This document shows positions 9,018 through 18,055 of a stretch of 63,272 bases of DNA, piece by piece. Below the pieces are notes generated by a model. The model ran no database searches. It saw nothing but the letters and a program-made list of their open reading frames with translations, and was not told where the DNA came from. The DNA comes from Candidatus Gastranaerophilales bacterium (lineage in GTDB: Bacteria; Cyanobacteriota; Vampirovibrionia; Gastranaerophilales; Gastranaerophilaceae). Position 1 is the stretch's first letter. Each line of letters opens with the position of its first letter. A program made the translations under genes and the position numbers. The stretch covers positions 1 to 63,272 of the forward strand of contig JAEELO010000094.1 of the NCBI GenBank assembly GCA_016282705.1. The letters run 5' to 3'.

Positions 9018-9422
9018 TTATTTTTGAAAGTTTTCTCTAGCTGAATAATACTTAATATTATTCACTTTTACAATATGCCAACCTTCTTTTGTTTGTACAG
9101 GTTCCGATATTTTCCCTCTTTTTGCACTAAATGCAATTTTTTCTATTTCCGGAAAAAGTCTTCCTTTTTCATAGTATCCTAAATTTCCTTTTTCTTCCTT
9201 CGACGGACATTGTGAATATTCAGCAGCCATATCTTCAAATGACTTACCTTCTTCTTCTATCATTTTCTTAATATTAAGAGCTTCTTCTTCGGTATTTACG
9301 AGAATATGGCTTAGGTTTACTTCCATTTTATCTGAATTGCCGTGGAAATATGTTATTGGAAAATATATACAAAATGCAATTAAAAGCCAACAAATTATGT
9401 GTAAAAAAATTTTCATGCCCAA
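9018..9422 (-). CDS. Membrane-anchored parvulin-type peptidyl-prolyl isomerase
   Basis: Catalyses cis-trans isomerisation of prolyl bonds in exported proteins. The 134 aa start with a single hydrophobic segment (about residues 4-24), probably a signal anchor, followed by one rotamase domain. The domain has the family landmarks VNLSHILV, GNLGYYEKGRLFPEIEKIAF and GWHIVKV. It is much shorter than SurA or PrsA because it lacks the chaperone arms. Nothing in the sequence shows whether the protein is cleaved or stays anchored. A close neighbour of nanK-nanE on the same strand, it is separated from them by 47 bases. Confidence 0.88.
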   Translation of the reverse strand: MGMKIFLHIICWLLIAFCIYFPITYFHGNSDKMEVNLSHILVNTEEEALNIKKMIEEEGKSFEDMAAEYSQCPSKEEKGNLGYYEKGRLFPEIEKIAFSAKRGKISEPVQTKEGWHIVKVNNIKYYSARENFQK

Positions 9423-9469
9423 CCCTTATTTTACTTTTATTTAATTATACTGTAAATTTTATGGTGTGT

Positions 9470-10384
9470 CTAAAATTTATCACATGCAAGAATAGCTGCA
9501 CCAATCATACCCGAGTAATTACCGGCTTTAGCAAGCTTTATTTTTACCGGAGATACTACGATTTCGTTATTTATTGCTGTTTCAAGTTCTTTTGTATCAA
9601 TAAATTCTCCCATGCCTCCGGATATTACAATAGTTTCCGTATCAAAAATATTTGTAATATTTATTAATCCGATAATTAAATCTTGCTTCCAGATATTAAA
9701 TACTTTTTTTGAATACTCATCATTCTTTTTTAAACCGTCAATAATATCATATGTAGTTATTTCTTCAGGTTTTTTAGTTTTATATATACTGTTTTTAAAG
9801 ATGCTGTCATTTTCTGCAATTTCTTCGGCTGTTTTCTTTAAACCGGTTCCTGATGCGTAGCTTTCAAAACAATTTTTTCTATGGCATGTACAGATTCTGT
9901 CTCTGCCGTTAATTTTCATGCTTCCAACTTCACCTGCTTTTCCTGATTTTCCTCTTAAAAGTATTCCGTTAACAATAAACCCTCCGCCGACACCTGTTCC
10001 TAATGTTATTGTTATATTATTGGGTTCATTTACGGCAGCACCAACTTTATATTCTGCCCATGCTGCTGCATTTGCATCATTTTCAACAAAAACAGGTTTT
10101 TTACTTAATGTGGAAAAATCCAATTTATTATATCCATCAGGCATGTTAGGCGTGGAAGATTCCACTTTTGTATTATCAATATTAACTGCTCCTGCAGTTG
10201 CAAAAGCTACAATATCTGTTTTATTATCATATTCCGAGATTATTTGTTTAAATAAATTCTTTAATTCGTCAATATTTTTAGGTGTCGCAGTTTTTTTGAT
10301 TTCTGTTAAAAAATTACCTTTTTCATCTGTAACCGCATATGTTAATTTTGTACCGCCAACATCTATTGCTAATACTTTTTTCAT
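9470..10384 (-). CDS. nanK: ROK-family sugar kinase, probably N-acetylmannosamine kinase
   Basis: A cytosolic ATP-dependent sugar kinase. The 304 aa begin MKKVLAIDVGGTKLTYAV (phosphate-binding loop) and include ENDANAAAWAEY, TLGTGVGGGFIVNG and the ROK zinc cluster CTCHRKNCFE. The conserved catalytic Asp lies in ENDAN. The start at 10384 is preferred over an upstream TTG because AGAGGGA lies just before it. Because it follows nanE by only 2 bases, the likely substrate is ManNAc, giving ManNAc-6-phosphate for NanE. A glucokinase role is possible from sequence alone. Confidence 0.85.
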   Translation of the reverse strand: MKKVLAIDVGGTKLTYAVTDEKGNFLTEIKKTATPKNIDELKNLFKQIISEYDNKTDIVAFATAGAVNIDNTKVESSTPNMPDGYNKLDFSTLSKKPVFVENDANAAAWAEYKVGAAVNEPNNITITLGTGVGGGFIVNGILLRGKSGKAGEVGSMKINGRDRICTCHRKNCFESYASGTGLKKTAEEIAENDSIFKNSIYKTKKPEEITTYDIIDGLKKNDEYSKKVFNIWKQDLIIGLINITNIFDTETIVISGGMGEFIDTKELETAINNEIVVSPVKIKLAKAGNYSGMIGAAILACDKF

Positions 10385-10386
10385 TT

Positions 10387-11070
10387 TTATTCCCTCTCGC
10401 AAAATCTTTTTGTAATTAATTGCGGTCGTGTTACGGCAGAACCGATAACAACACTGTATGCTCCTAAGTTAAATGCTTTTGTTACTTCTTTCGGTTCCCA
10501 TATTCTGCCTTCCAATATTATCGGGCAATCTAATTCTTTTGTTAATTTTTCAAGAAGTTCAAAATCCGGACCTTTAATATCCTGTCTTGAATGAATAGTA
10601 TATCCTGATAAAGTTGTTGAAATTATATCAAAACCCATTTCACGGGCGGAAATACCTTCTTCAAATGTTGAAATATCAGCCATTGCAAGTTTATTATTTT
10701 CTTTAATGTATTGCAAAATCTCTTTTAATGTTTCCTTTGGACGCGGGCGTTTTGTTGCATCCGTTGCAATAATATCGGCATTTGCTTCTATCAACTCTTT
10801 AACTTCTTTTAATGAAGGAGTTATATACACTATTTCTTTCCAATTATCGGGAAGTTTATTCGGTTTAGTAAGTCCGATTATCGGAATATCAAAAAGCTTT
10901 TTAGCATTTTTAACATCTCTTGCACCTGCAAGTCTTAGTCCTGCTGCACCTCCGTTAACAACCGATTTCATCATTGCGGTTAATGCCGTTTCATCATATA
11001 ACGGTTCATTTGGCATTGCCTGAACCGAAATAATAACCTGATTTTTTAATTTTGATAATATTGTATCCAT
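10387..11070 (-). CDS. nanE: N-acetylmannosamine-6-phosphate 2-epimerase
   Basis: Converts ManNAc-6-P to GlcNAc-6-P, linking sialic acid or ManNAc use to amino-sugar metabolism. The 227 aa form a TIM barrel with the family strings NGGAAGLRLAG, PIIGLTKPN, DIIATDATKRPRP, ADISTFEEG and GAYSVVIGSAVTRP. It lies between mazG and nanK with tight spacing, so it is probably cotranscribed with both. No sialic acid lyase (nanA) or transporter is seen in the window, so ManNAc may come from elsewhere, for example envelope recycling. Confidence 0.93.
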   Translation of the reverse strand: MDTILSKLKNQVIISVQAMPNEPLYDETALTAMMKSVVNGGAAGLRLAGARDVKNAKKLFDIPIIGLTKPNKLPDNWKEIVYITPSLKEVKELIEANADIIATDATKRPRPKETLKEILQYIKENNKLAMADISTFEEGISAREMGFDIISTTLSGYTIHSRQDIKGPDFELLEKLTKELDCPIILEGRIWEPKEVTKAFNLGAYSVVIGSAVTRPQLITKRFCERE

Positions 11071-11072
11071 AA

Positions 11073-11834
11073 TTATTTCTTTGTGCTGACTTTTGCTTTC
11101 TTCCAGAGTTCATCCCATTCTTCAAGAGAAAGGTGTTCTAATTCCTTATGTGCGTTTGCTTCCATTTCTTTAAATCTTTTTATAAATTTTTTATTTGCTT
11201 TTAATAAAGCCTGTTCCGCATCTATTTTATTCCATCTGGCAAGATTTACAACGGCAAACAAAATATCTCCGAGTTCTTCTTCTTTTTCTTCTTGAGTTTT
11301 GGCCTCATTAAATTCTTTTATCTCGGATAAAACGCATTCATTCAAAGACTTTTCATTCGGCCATTCAAACCCGACTTTTACCGCTTTTTTACTTATTTTT
11401 TGTGCACTCATTAATGCTGATTGGGATTTTGAAATGCCGTCCATTACAGAGGTTCTGTGAGGTTTTTCTTCTTTTTTAAGTTTTTCCCAATTTTCAAGAA
11501 TTTCAGCTGTGGAATTGGTTTTGACATTTCCGAAAACATGAGGATGTCTGTGAACAAGTTTATCTGCAAGAGTTTTTGCTACATCTTCAATATCAAAAGC
11601 ATTTTCTTCTTTAGCTATTTGTGCGTGAAGTACAACTTGCAGTAAAACATCTCCGAGTTCTTCCTGCAAATGCTTCATATCGTTGTCATCAATTGCATCG
11701 ACTGCTTCGTATGCTTCTTCAAGCATATTTCTTCTTAATGTCTCATGAGTTTGTTCTCTGTCCCATTGACACCCGTTCTCACTTCTTAGAATCCTTATTA
11801 TTTCAATTAGCCTTTCCAGATTTGGATAATTCAT
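11073..11834 (-). CDS. mazG: Nucleoside triphosphate pyrophosphohydrolase MazG
   Basis: Hydrolyses NTPs or dNTPs to the monophosphate and pyrophosphate, a house-cleaning role. At 253 aa it has the duplicated MazG arrangement. The first half carries CQWDREQTHETLRRNMLEEAYE (residues about 21-42) and EELGDVLLQVVLHAQIA with the metal-binding EExxE..ExxD pattern. The second half repeats it with EEKEEELGDILFAVVNLARW. It lies 2 bases from nanE and 1 base from hisG on the same strand, so the run hisG-mazG-nanE-nanK looks like one operon of unrelated functions. Confidence 0.95.
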   Translation of the reverse strand: MNYPNLERLIEIIRILRSENGCQWDREQTHETLRRNMLEEAYEAVDAIDDNDMKHLQEELGDVLLQVVLHAQIAKEENAFDIEDVAKTLADKLVHRHPHVFGNVKTNSTAEILENWEKLKKEEKPHRTSVMDGISKSQSALMSAQKISKKAVKVGFEWPNEKSLNECVLSEIKEFNEAKTQEEKEEELGDILFAVVNLARWNKIDAEQALLKANKKFIKRFKEMEANAHKELEHLSLEEWDELWKKAKVSTKK

Positions 11835-11835
11835 T

Positions 11836-12702
11836 TTATTTCACCATCTGGTCAACAGTCATTATTAATATACCTTGACCGCCCAATTTTTTTAATCTGT
11901 CAATACTGTCAAAAACTTTATCGGCATCAACTACAACGTGCATAACAACATGTTCATCATCTCCTGCAAGTGACATTATAGTCGGAGAAGAAAGTCCCGG
12001 TAAAAAGCTTCTGATTTCTTCCAATGCCGTTTTCGGAACATGTGCCATTAAATATTTCTTCTCTCTTGCATCTATAACCGATTTCAATGCTCTTAAAATA
12101 ACTTGTGTTTTTTCTTTTTTTGTTTCGTTTAAAGATTTATTTGCTATGACAATTGCCGAAGATTTCAAAATTTTATCTATAATTCTGAGTTTATTTGATT
12201 TTAAAGTTGACCCTGAAGAAGTTATATCAACTACAACATCAGAAAGTCCTAATCTCGGCGTTATTTCTGTTGCTCCTGAAACTTCAATAATTTTAGGGTT
12301 TTTCCCAAGTTTTTCAAAATATTCTCTTGCTATATTCGGAAAAGATGTGGCTATCTTGAGATTTTGAGGCAAATCTGATGATGTTTTATATTCATCTTCT
12401 TCTTTTACTGCCACTACCATCTCACAATAACCAAAATCCAAATCCATTATTTTATCAACATCCGATTTTAGTTCGGTTAAAATATCAAATCCCGTAAAAC
12501 CGATATCTGCAATACCATTTTCGACAAACATCGGAATGTCTTGTGTTCTTACGAATATAATCGAATATTTCCCGTCTTTTGTTGTAACTTGTAGTGTTCT
12601 TTCATCTTTTGACGGAAATACCAATCCTGCACAATTAAGTAAATCATATATTTTTTCCGATAATCTTCCCTTATTCGGAATAGCTATTTTTAATATATCC
12701 AT
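11836..12702 (-). CDS. hisG: ATP phosphoribosyltransferase, long form
   Basis: First step of histidine biosynthesis: ATP plus PRPP to phosphoribosyl-ATP. At 288 aa this is the long form with a C-terminal regulatory domain. The N-terminal catalytic domains show IAIPNKGRL, ADIGFTGFDIL and the PRPP-binding VDITSSGSTLKSNKLRII. The C-terminal part (about 205-288) holds the ACT-like HisG_C fold with FLPGLSSPTIMSL and VVMHVVVDADKVFD. The long form does not need HisZ and is typically inhibited by histidine. No other his gene is in the window. Confidence 0.95.
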   Translation of the reverse strand: MDILKIAIPNKGRLSEKIYDLLNCAGLVFPSKDERTLQVTTKDGKYSIIFVRTQDIPMFVENGIADIGFTGFDILTELKSDVDKIMDLDFGYCEMVVAVKEEDEYKTSSDLPQNLKIATSFPNIAREYFEKLGKNPKIIEVSGATEITPRLGLSDVVVDITSSGSTLKSNKLRIIDKILKSSAIVIANKSLNETKKEKTQVILRALKSVIDAREKKYLMAHVPKTALEEIRSFLPGLSSPTIMSLAGDDEHVVMHVVVDADKVFDSIDRLKKLGGQGILIMTVDQMVK

Positions 12703-12720
12703 TATTCTTTTCCTTTAAAT

Positions 12721-14055
12721 TTATTCTTTTTCTTCATCATCTTTTATTGTAATAACAACATCACTTGTATCACAATGGACTCTTACAGGATTATGAGTAT
12801 AATGGAAACGGGATATTGCAGGGATTTTTTTCTGCATTGCTTTTATCATATCGTTTGTAACTGAGGTATTATAACCTATTATTTCGGAGTTTGTTACTTT
12901 TGTTGATCTTCCCATACAGTCAACATCATATCCTAAAGTTCTTAATTCTTCTCTTATTGCCATAGCTTCAAGCTCTTTAGCACGAGAATACATAATACCA
13001 ACACTAATATCGTTATATGCAAGATTAATTTTTTGTCTGTAAATTAATCTGTTTATAATTTGTTGAGTTTTTTCAGGGTCTAAAATCCAATAACTTACAA
13101 TGCCTTTTTTATTAGGAGCACCGGGAAGCATAACAAATTCAACTTTGTTTAAATCAATATCACGAGCAGCTGCAGCATATTGTGACATTTGATATAAATT
13201 TAAATCGGTTCTTGTATATAAACTTGCTATTTTTAATGCTTCAGGTATCTTTTTGAGTGCTTCAGGAGATTTTACCTGTTCAATTAATGCTTTAATAAAT
13301 TTTTGCTGACGATGAACTCTGCCTATATCTCCGAGATAATCTTTCCTGAATCTTAAATATTCTTCTGCCTGTGCGCCTGAAAGAACATAATCACCTTTTG
13401 TAAAATTGATATGTAATTTAGCGCTATAGTCATCATATTTCATATTTTGGTCTATATGAATAGGAACACCGCCAATAGCATCAATTAACTGTCTTACACC
13501 TTCGGCATTTACTATTATATAGTTATGTATTTTTATTCCGAGAGTTTCTTCTATAGTTTTTTTCGTTAATTCAATACCGCCTAAAGCATATGCAGCATTG
13601 ATTTTTTGAACACCATGACCGTCTGAGATATATACTTTACTGTCCCTTGGTATAGAAATAGCATTGACACTTTTTCCGTGCATATCTATATTTAAAATTA
13701 TCATTGTATCAGAACGTACACCTGAATATGGCATTGTATTTGGCCCGTTTGAATCTACACCTAATACAAGAACATTTTGATATTTACTCAGCATTTTAAA
13801 ATTAAATTTTGCCGGTGTTAAATCTGGCTTTGAACTTGTTTTTACACCTTTATTATTTTTAAAGTTATCTATTAATGCGGATATTTCATTATAATTGGTT
13901 ATTAAATACATAGAAAAAGCAGTTATTGCCACAGCAAAAAAGGTTATAAATATCACACGTAATGTAATTCTTACTTTTCCGTCGTTATCACCTGATTTTT
14001 CTTTATAATCAAGAATATTATTATATTGCTCTTCTTTATCTTTTAACTCTGCCAT
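12721..14055 (-). CDS. LCP (LytR-CpsA-Psr) envelope transferase with LytR_C domain
   Basis: Enzymes of this family attach polyprenyl-linked glycopolymers to the cell wall outside the membrane. The 444 aa start with a cytosolic tail and one membrane helix (about 31-53). The LCP domain (about 95-260) contains VLVLGVDSN, YSGVRSDTMIILNID, SIPRDSKVYI and YLRFRKDYLGDIGRVHRQQ with the conserved Arg/Asp residues. A C-terminal LytR_C domain occupies about 335-435. The gene is the first of the minus-strand run, divergent from the PLP lyase. The polymer it transfers cannot be read from the sequence. Confidence 0.92.
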   Translation of the reverse strand: MAELKDKEEQYNNILDYKEKSGDNDGKVRITLRVIFITFFAVAITAFSMYLITNYNEISALIDNFKNNKGVKTSSKPDLTPAKFNFKMLSKYQNVLVLGVDSNGPNTMPYSGVRSDTMIILNIDMHGKSVNAISIPRDSKVYISDGHGVQKINAAYALGGIELTKKTIEETLGIKIHNYIIVNAEGVRQLIDAIGGVPIHIDQNMKYDDYSAKLHINFTKGDYVLSGAQAEEYLRFRKDYLGDIGRVHRQQKFIKALIEQVKSPEALKKIPEALKIASLYTRTDLNLYQMSQYAAAARDIDLNKVEFVMLPGAPNKKGIVSYWILDPEKTQQIINRLIYRQKINLAYNDISVGIMYSRAKELEAMAIREELRTLGYDVDCMGRSTKVTNSEIIGYNTSVTNDMIKAMQKKIPAISRFHYTHNPVRVHCDTSDVVITIKDDEEKE

Positions 14056-14168
14056 CTTAATATCCTGTCAGTGCTTTTTTTATTTTAACCCAAATATTTT
14101 TAAATTAGTATATACAAATGGAGGATTCTGTTATTTAATATATAAATTTTTTGTGATTTAATTATGTT

Positions 14169-15395
14169 ATGGAAAAAGCATTAATAGTACAAAACGCAGA
14201 AAATAAAGTAAAAAAATATTTTGAGCTTGTTGATGATATAAAAGAATATAATCAGGAAAAAGTTTTAAAAGCTTTTTATAATCATAAAATAGGACTTGAA
14301 CATTTTGCTACCGTATCGGGTTATGGTCATGATGATATGGGGAGAGAAGCATTAGATAAGGTATTTGCAGATGTTTTTAAGGCGGAAAAAGCAGTAGTCA
14401 GAAACCATTTTGTATCAGGAACTCATACTCTTGCTTGCTGTTTGTTCGGTAATTTGCGTTATGGAGAAAGACTTGTTTCTGTTGCAGGTGCACCATATGA
14501 CACCATGGAAGAGGTTATAGGAAAACGCGGAGATAAAAGAGCTTCTTTAATCGGACACGGTGTTTTGTATGATGAAGTTCCTTTAATAAACGATATGGAT
14601 GTTGATTTAGAAGGAATAAAAAATAAAATTGATAAATCCGTAAATATGGTTTTAATACAGCGTTCAAGGGGATATTCTTTAAGAAAATCATTGAATATAG
14701 AGACCATAGGTAAAATAATTGAAATAGTAAAATCTAAAAATCCGAATTGTATATGTTTTGTTGATAATTGCTACGGAGAATTTGTAGAAAAACTTGAGCC
14801 GTTAGAAGTCGGTGCAGATTTAATAGCAGGTTCATTAATAAAAAATCCGGGCGGAGGTATAGTGGAAGCCGGCGGATATGTTGCAGGGAAAGAAGAATAT
14901 GTAGATCAGGCTGCATACAGGCTTACTGCTCCGGGTATAGGCAGTGAAGGCGGAGCTATGCTGAACCAATTAAGGCTTATATTTCAAGGTTTATTTATGG
15001 CTCCTTCAATAGTATCAGAAGCCGTAAAAGGTGCTATATTGGCTTCTCAGGTATTTGAAGATATGGGTTATATATCCACACCAAAGCCGAATGAAGTCAG
15101 AACAGATTTAATTCAAACAATTAAATTTGGTGCGGCTGAACCGTTATTAGAGTTTTGTAAAACTCTTCAATCATTCTCACCGATTGAATCTTATTTGACG
15201 CCTGTACCTGATGAAGTTCCGGGATATGATGATAAATTAATTATGGCAGGCGGTTCATTTATAGAAGGTTCTACAATTGAATTATCAGCAGACGGACCTG
15301 TTCGTCCTCCTTATGCCGTATATATGCAGGGCGGACTTAATTATGCTCACGTTAAAATTGCGCTAAAAGGTATTGTAAATAACCTTTTGCATTAA
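14169..15395 (+). CDS. PLP-dependent methionine gamma-lyase family (aluminium-resistance-like) protein
   Basis: A fold-type I PLP enzyme of the family often annotated as aluminium resistance protein or methionine gamma-lyase; the true substrate is not established. At 408 aa it is full length. Visible are GYGHDDMGREALDKVFADVF, the cofactor region HFVSGTHTLACCLFG, CFVDNCYGEF with the Asp that would contact the pyridine ring, and AGSLIKNPGGGI with the likely Schiff-base lysine. The C-terminus has GGSFIEGSTIELSADGPVRPP, typical of the family. No Shine-Dalgarno is evident before the ATG. The gene converges on the radical SAM gene and overlaps its end by 4 bases. Confidence 0.9.
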   Translation: MEKALIVQNAENKVKKYFELVDDIKEYNQEKVLKAFYNHKIGLEHFATVSGYGHDDMGREALDKVFADVFKAEKAVVRNHFVSGTHTLACCLFGNLRYGERLVSVAGAPYDTMEEVIGKRGDKRASLIGHGVLYDEVPLINDMDVDLEGIKNKIDKSVNMVLIQRSRGYSLRKSLNIETIGKIIEIVKSKNPNCICFVDNCYGEFVEKLEPLEVGADLIAGSLIKNPGGGIVEAGGYVAGKEEYVDQAAYRLTAPGIGSEGGAMLNQLRLIFQGLFMAPSIVSEAVKGAILASQVFEDMGYISTPKPNEVRTDLIQTIKFGAAEPLLEFCKTLQSFSPIESYLTPVPDEVPGYDDKLIMAGGSFIEGSTIELSADGPVRPPYAVYMQGGLNYAHVKIALKGIVNNLLH

Positions 15396-16387
15396 TGTCC
15401 GACTTTATAGGAACGATTTTTAACGAATTCATCTACAAATGAATATGTAGAAACACTAAAGTTCGGGTTAACTTCTTTAATTTTTGTTTTTGTATATTCA
15501 TATAATTGACATATTTCCTCGGGAATATTCTCTTTTTTCGGATCATTTGCGGATTTACAAAATTCTAAAGTAATGAAAAAATTAGTAATGCCTATTGAAG
15601 TACATAGGTCTATCCATTTATTTATTTCTTCTTGATTATCATTTACTCCGGGAAGTATTATATATTTGCAGATTACGTTTCTTGATTTTTCTTTTGTTTC
15701 TTTTACATATTTTTTTAAATTTTTTATAACATCATCATATTTATCAATACCTTTAATGCGTTTAAACATTTCTTTTGTTCCGCAGTCAAGGGAAACAATT
15801 AATGTGGTATTTTGAGTTTCATTAATTGCTTTTGAAATATATTTTTCATATAAAATGCCGTTTGATAAAATGTTTACTGAAAATTTGTTTTTTATTGCAA
15901 ATTTTAGAATTTCGGGAAATTCTTTAAGAATAGTAGGTTCACCGCCAACCATAGAAATCTCTGTATGTTCATCAAGTAAATTTAATTTTTTGAGTTTTTT
16001 TAGCATTGGCATTACATCTATAGCGCCTTTTTGATTTCTTTTTTCTGTTATTTTTAAATTGGTTTCTTCTCGGTTAGAGCAATAAAAACAAGCACAATTG
16101 CATTGGTTCCAATGATATATTTCTATAAATTTAATTTTTTCAACACAGCTTTCATCAATATTGTCATGCGTGTGCATTTTGCTGTTACATTTATTACAAT
16201 AATCGGGGAAAATTCCTTTTTGGGCATTTTCAATTGTTTTATGTCTTCTTTCCAAAAAATTTTCAATGTAATGTTTATCATATGGAGTATAAGCGGAAGC
16301 AACATTAGACCATAGACTTGAACAAAAAGTTATCCCCTTAAAGTTAAAGTTTATACCGTTAGATAAACGCTTACAATAGTTTTCCAT
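15392..16387 (-). CDS. Radical SAM protein of unknown substrate
   Basis: The 331 aa contain a radical SAM cluster motif CNCACFYC (C-x3-C-x2-C, near residue 100), followed by SMVGGEPTILKEF, the SAM-binding glycine-rich segment, and SVNILSNGI and TTLIVSLDCG strands of the barrel. Before the barrel is an unusual N-terminal region of about 90 aa rich in Cys (a YC near 5, a C near 22, CNKC near 65 and a C near 80) that may bind an extra metal. It lacks the short QueE layout, so despite the nearby queD it is probably not QueE. It is last in the malQ-queD-uppP-punA run, 10 bases after punA, and has an AAGGAT ribosome site. Confidence 0.85.
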   Translation of the reverse strand: MENYCKRLSNGINFNFKGITFCSSLWSNVASAYTPYDKHYIENFLERRHKTIENAQKGIFPDYCNKCNSKMHTHDNIDESCVEKIKFIEIYHWNQCNCACFYCSNREETNLKITEKRNQKGAIDVMPMLKKLKKLNLLDEHTEISMVGGEPTILKEFPEILKFAIKNKFSVNILSNGILYEKYISKAINETQNTTLIVSLDCGTKEMFKRIKGIDKYDDVIKNLKKYVKETKEKSRNVICKYIILPGVNDNQEEINKWIDLCTSIGITNFFITLEFCKSANDPKKENIPEEICQLYEYTKTKIKEVNPNFSVSTYSFVDEFVKNRSYKVGH

Positions 16388-16397
16388 AAAAATCCTT

Positions 16398-17198
16398 TTA
16401 TATACTCTTTAGAACAGCCAAAAGCAAATTCTTAAAATTATCTTTTACTCTGTTTGCCGTATCTATTACTTCCTGATGATTTAACGGATTATCTGTTACA
16501 CCTGCTGCATAATTAGTCAAACAACTTATACCAAGAACTTTTATTCCGCAATAATTTGCTACTATAGCTTCAGGTACAGTTGACATTCCTACTGCATCAC
16601 CGCCAAGTGTTCTGTACATATTTATTTCAGCAGGAGTTTCATAGCTTGGTCCTGTTGTTGCAACATATACTCCTTTTTGATACGGGATATTTAATTCTTT
16701 GGCAGCAGTTTCCGCTTTTGATATTAGCAGTTTGGAATATACTTCACTCATATCCGGAAATCTTGTTCCGAGTGTATCATCATTTTGCCCTATTAAAGGA
16801 TTAGTTCCCATAAAATTGATATGGTCTGTTATAAACATCAAATTACCGGGGGTAAAGCTCTTATTTACCGCACCTGCTGCATTTGTTATTATAAGGGTTT
16901 TTATCCCCAATCTTTTCATTATTTTTACGGGATATGTAACTGTTTGCATTGTATATCCTTCGTAAAAATGATATCGTCCCTGCATCATAATAACTTTTTT
17001 GCCGTTAATTTCAGCAAAAACAAGTTTACCTTTATGCCCTTGCACTTGTGATTTTTCAAATCCGGGAATTTCAGAATACGAAATAGATATTTGATTGTAT
17101 TCATCAGCAAAATCACCAAGACCTGAACCTAATATAATACCTGTATCAGGCTGAAAATTTCCGATTCTTTCCTTTATATAATTTACGGTTAAATTCAT
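16398..17198 (-). CDS. punA: Purine nucleoside phosphorylase
   Basis: Phosphorolysis of (deoxy)guanosine and inosine to base and (deoxy)ribose-1-phosphate, a salvage step. With the ATG at 17198 it is 266 aa, the size of trimeric, mammalian-type PNP. Motifs include GIILGSGLGDFAD, QGRYHFYEGY, LIITNAAGAVNKSF, GPSYETPAEI and GMSTVPEAIVA, with the base-binding region SCLTNYAAG. An upstream in-frame start at 17261 would overlap uppP by 49 bases and adds residues with no family match, so the shorter start with AGAGG is preferred. Confidence 0.95.
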   Translation of the reverse strand: MNLTVNYIKERIGNFQPDTGIILGSGLGDFADEYNQISISYSEIPGFEKSQVQGHKGKLVFAEINGKKVIMMQGRYHFYEGYTMQTVTYPVKIMKRLGIKTLIITNAAGAVNKSFTPGNLMFITDHINFMGTNPLIGQNDDTLGTRFPDMSEVYSKLLISKAETAAKELNIPYQKGVYVATTGPSYETPAEINMYRTLGGDAVGMSTVPEAIVANYCGIKVLGISCLTNYAAGVTDNPLNHQEVIDTANRVKDNFKNLLLAVLKSI

Positions 17199-17212
17199 AT
17201 CACATACCTCTT

Positions 17213-18052
17213 TTAATGCAGAACAAAAAATACTGCGGTGAATACCCCTACTATTATACAATAGTATCCGAAAAAGGAAAGGGAATATTTCCCGACGAAT
17301 TTTATAAAATATTTAATACATAAATAACCGACAAAACCGGAAACAATAGTTCCTGTTATAATTGCTGTCCAATTAAAAGATGCAAATTCTTTAAAATCAA
17401 TGCTGATTAACGGATACACCATAGATGCACCAAGAATAATCGGAATACTTAATAAAAATGAATATCTTGCTGCGGACACTCTGTCTTTTTTATTAAATAA
17501 AGCGGCAGCTATTGTTAATCCTGAGCGAGAAAACCCCGGTAACGAAGCAAGACCTTGAGAAATGGCAACTATTACTGAGGTCTTAAAATCAATTTTATCA
17601 GACTTATTTTGTACTTTTTTAGAATAGAATTCACTAATGCAAAGCAGTAAACCTGTTAATATCAGTAATAAACCAACAATATGAGGGGATTTTACAAGTA
17701 TTTCCGCAGTATGTTGAAGCGGCAGTGCCACAAGTACGGTTATTATTGTACCTATCAGAATATATAATCCCAGTTGAGCATTTTTATCAGAGAAATTTTT
17801 TTCTTTGCAGCCGTTCAAGAAAGAACTGATAATTGCAGCAATGTCTTTCCTGAAATATATTAAAACAGCAATAAGTGTACCCAAATGAAGCATGATATCA
17901 AGAAAAATTTCCTGAGAAAGTTGATTATGTTCAATATTAGTAAAATATTTATATAAATTAGAACTTATAACAAGATGTGCGGAACTTGAAATGGGCAGAA
18001 ATTCGCTTAAACCTTGTATAATTCCCATAATTATTGCTTGAAAAATGTGCAT
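17213..18052 (-). CDS. uppP: Undecaprenyl-diphosphatase UppP (BacA)
   Basis: An integral membrane enzyme that dephosphorylates undecaprenyl diphosphate to recycle the lipid carrier for peptidoglycan and other glycopolymers. The 279 aa are mostly hydrophobic with about eight helices. The two family signatures are present: GIIQGLSEFLPISSSAHL near residues 10-27 with the catalytic Glu and Ser, and SQGLASLPGFSRSG near 174-187 with the active-site Arg. GGAG precedes the ATG, 3 bases after queD. The position fits envelope functions such as LCP and the exporter elsewhere in the window. Confidence 0.97.
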   Translation of the reverse strand: MHIFQAIIMGIIQGLSEFLPISSSAHLVISSNLYKYFTNIEHNQLSQEIFLDIMLHLGTLIAVLIYFRKDIAAIISSFLNGCKEKNFSDKNAQLGLYILIGTIITVLVALPLQHTAEILVKSPHIVGLLLILTGLLLCISEFYSKKVQNKSDKIDFKTSVIVAISQGLASLPGFSRSGLTIAAALFNKKDRVSAARYSFLLSIPIILGASMVYPLISIDFKEFASFNWTAIITGTIVSGFVGYLCIKYFIKFVGKYSLSFFGYYCIIVGVFTAVFFVLH

Positions 18053-18055
18053 ATG

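Noticed and set aside
16398-16800. QueE identity for the radical SAM gene, suggested by nearby queD
   Set aside because: The gene is 331 aa with the cluster motif near residue 100, while QueE is shorter with an N-terminal motif.
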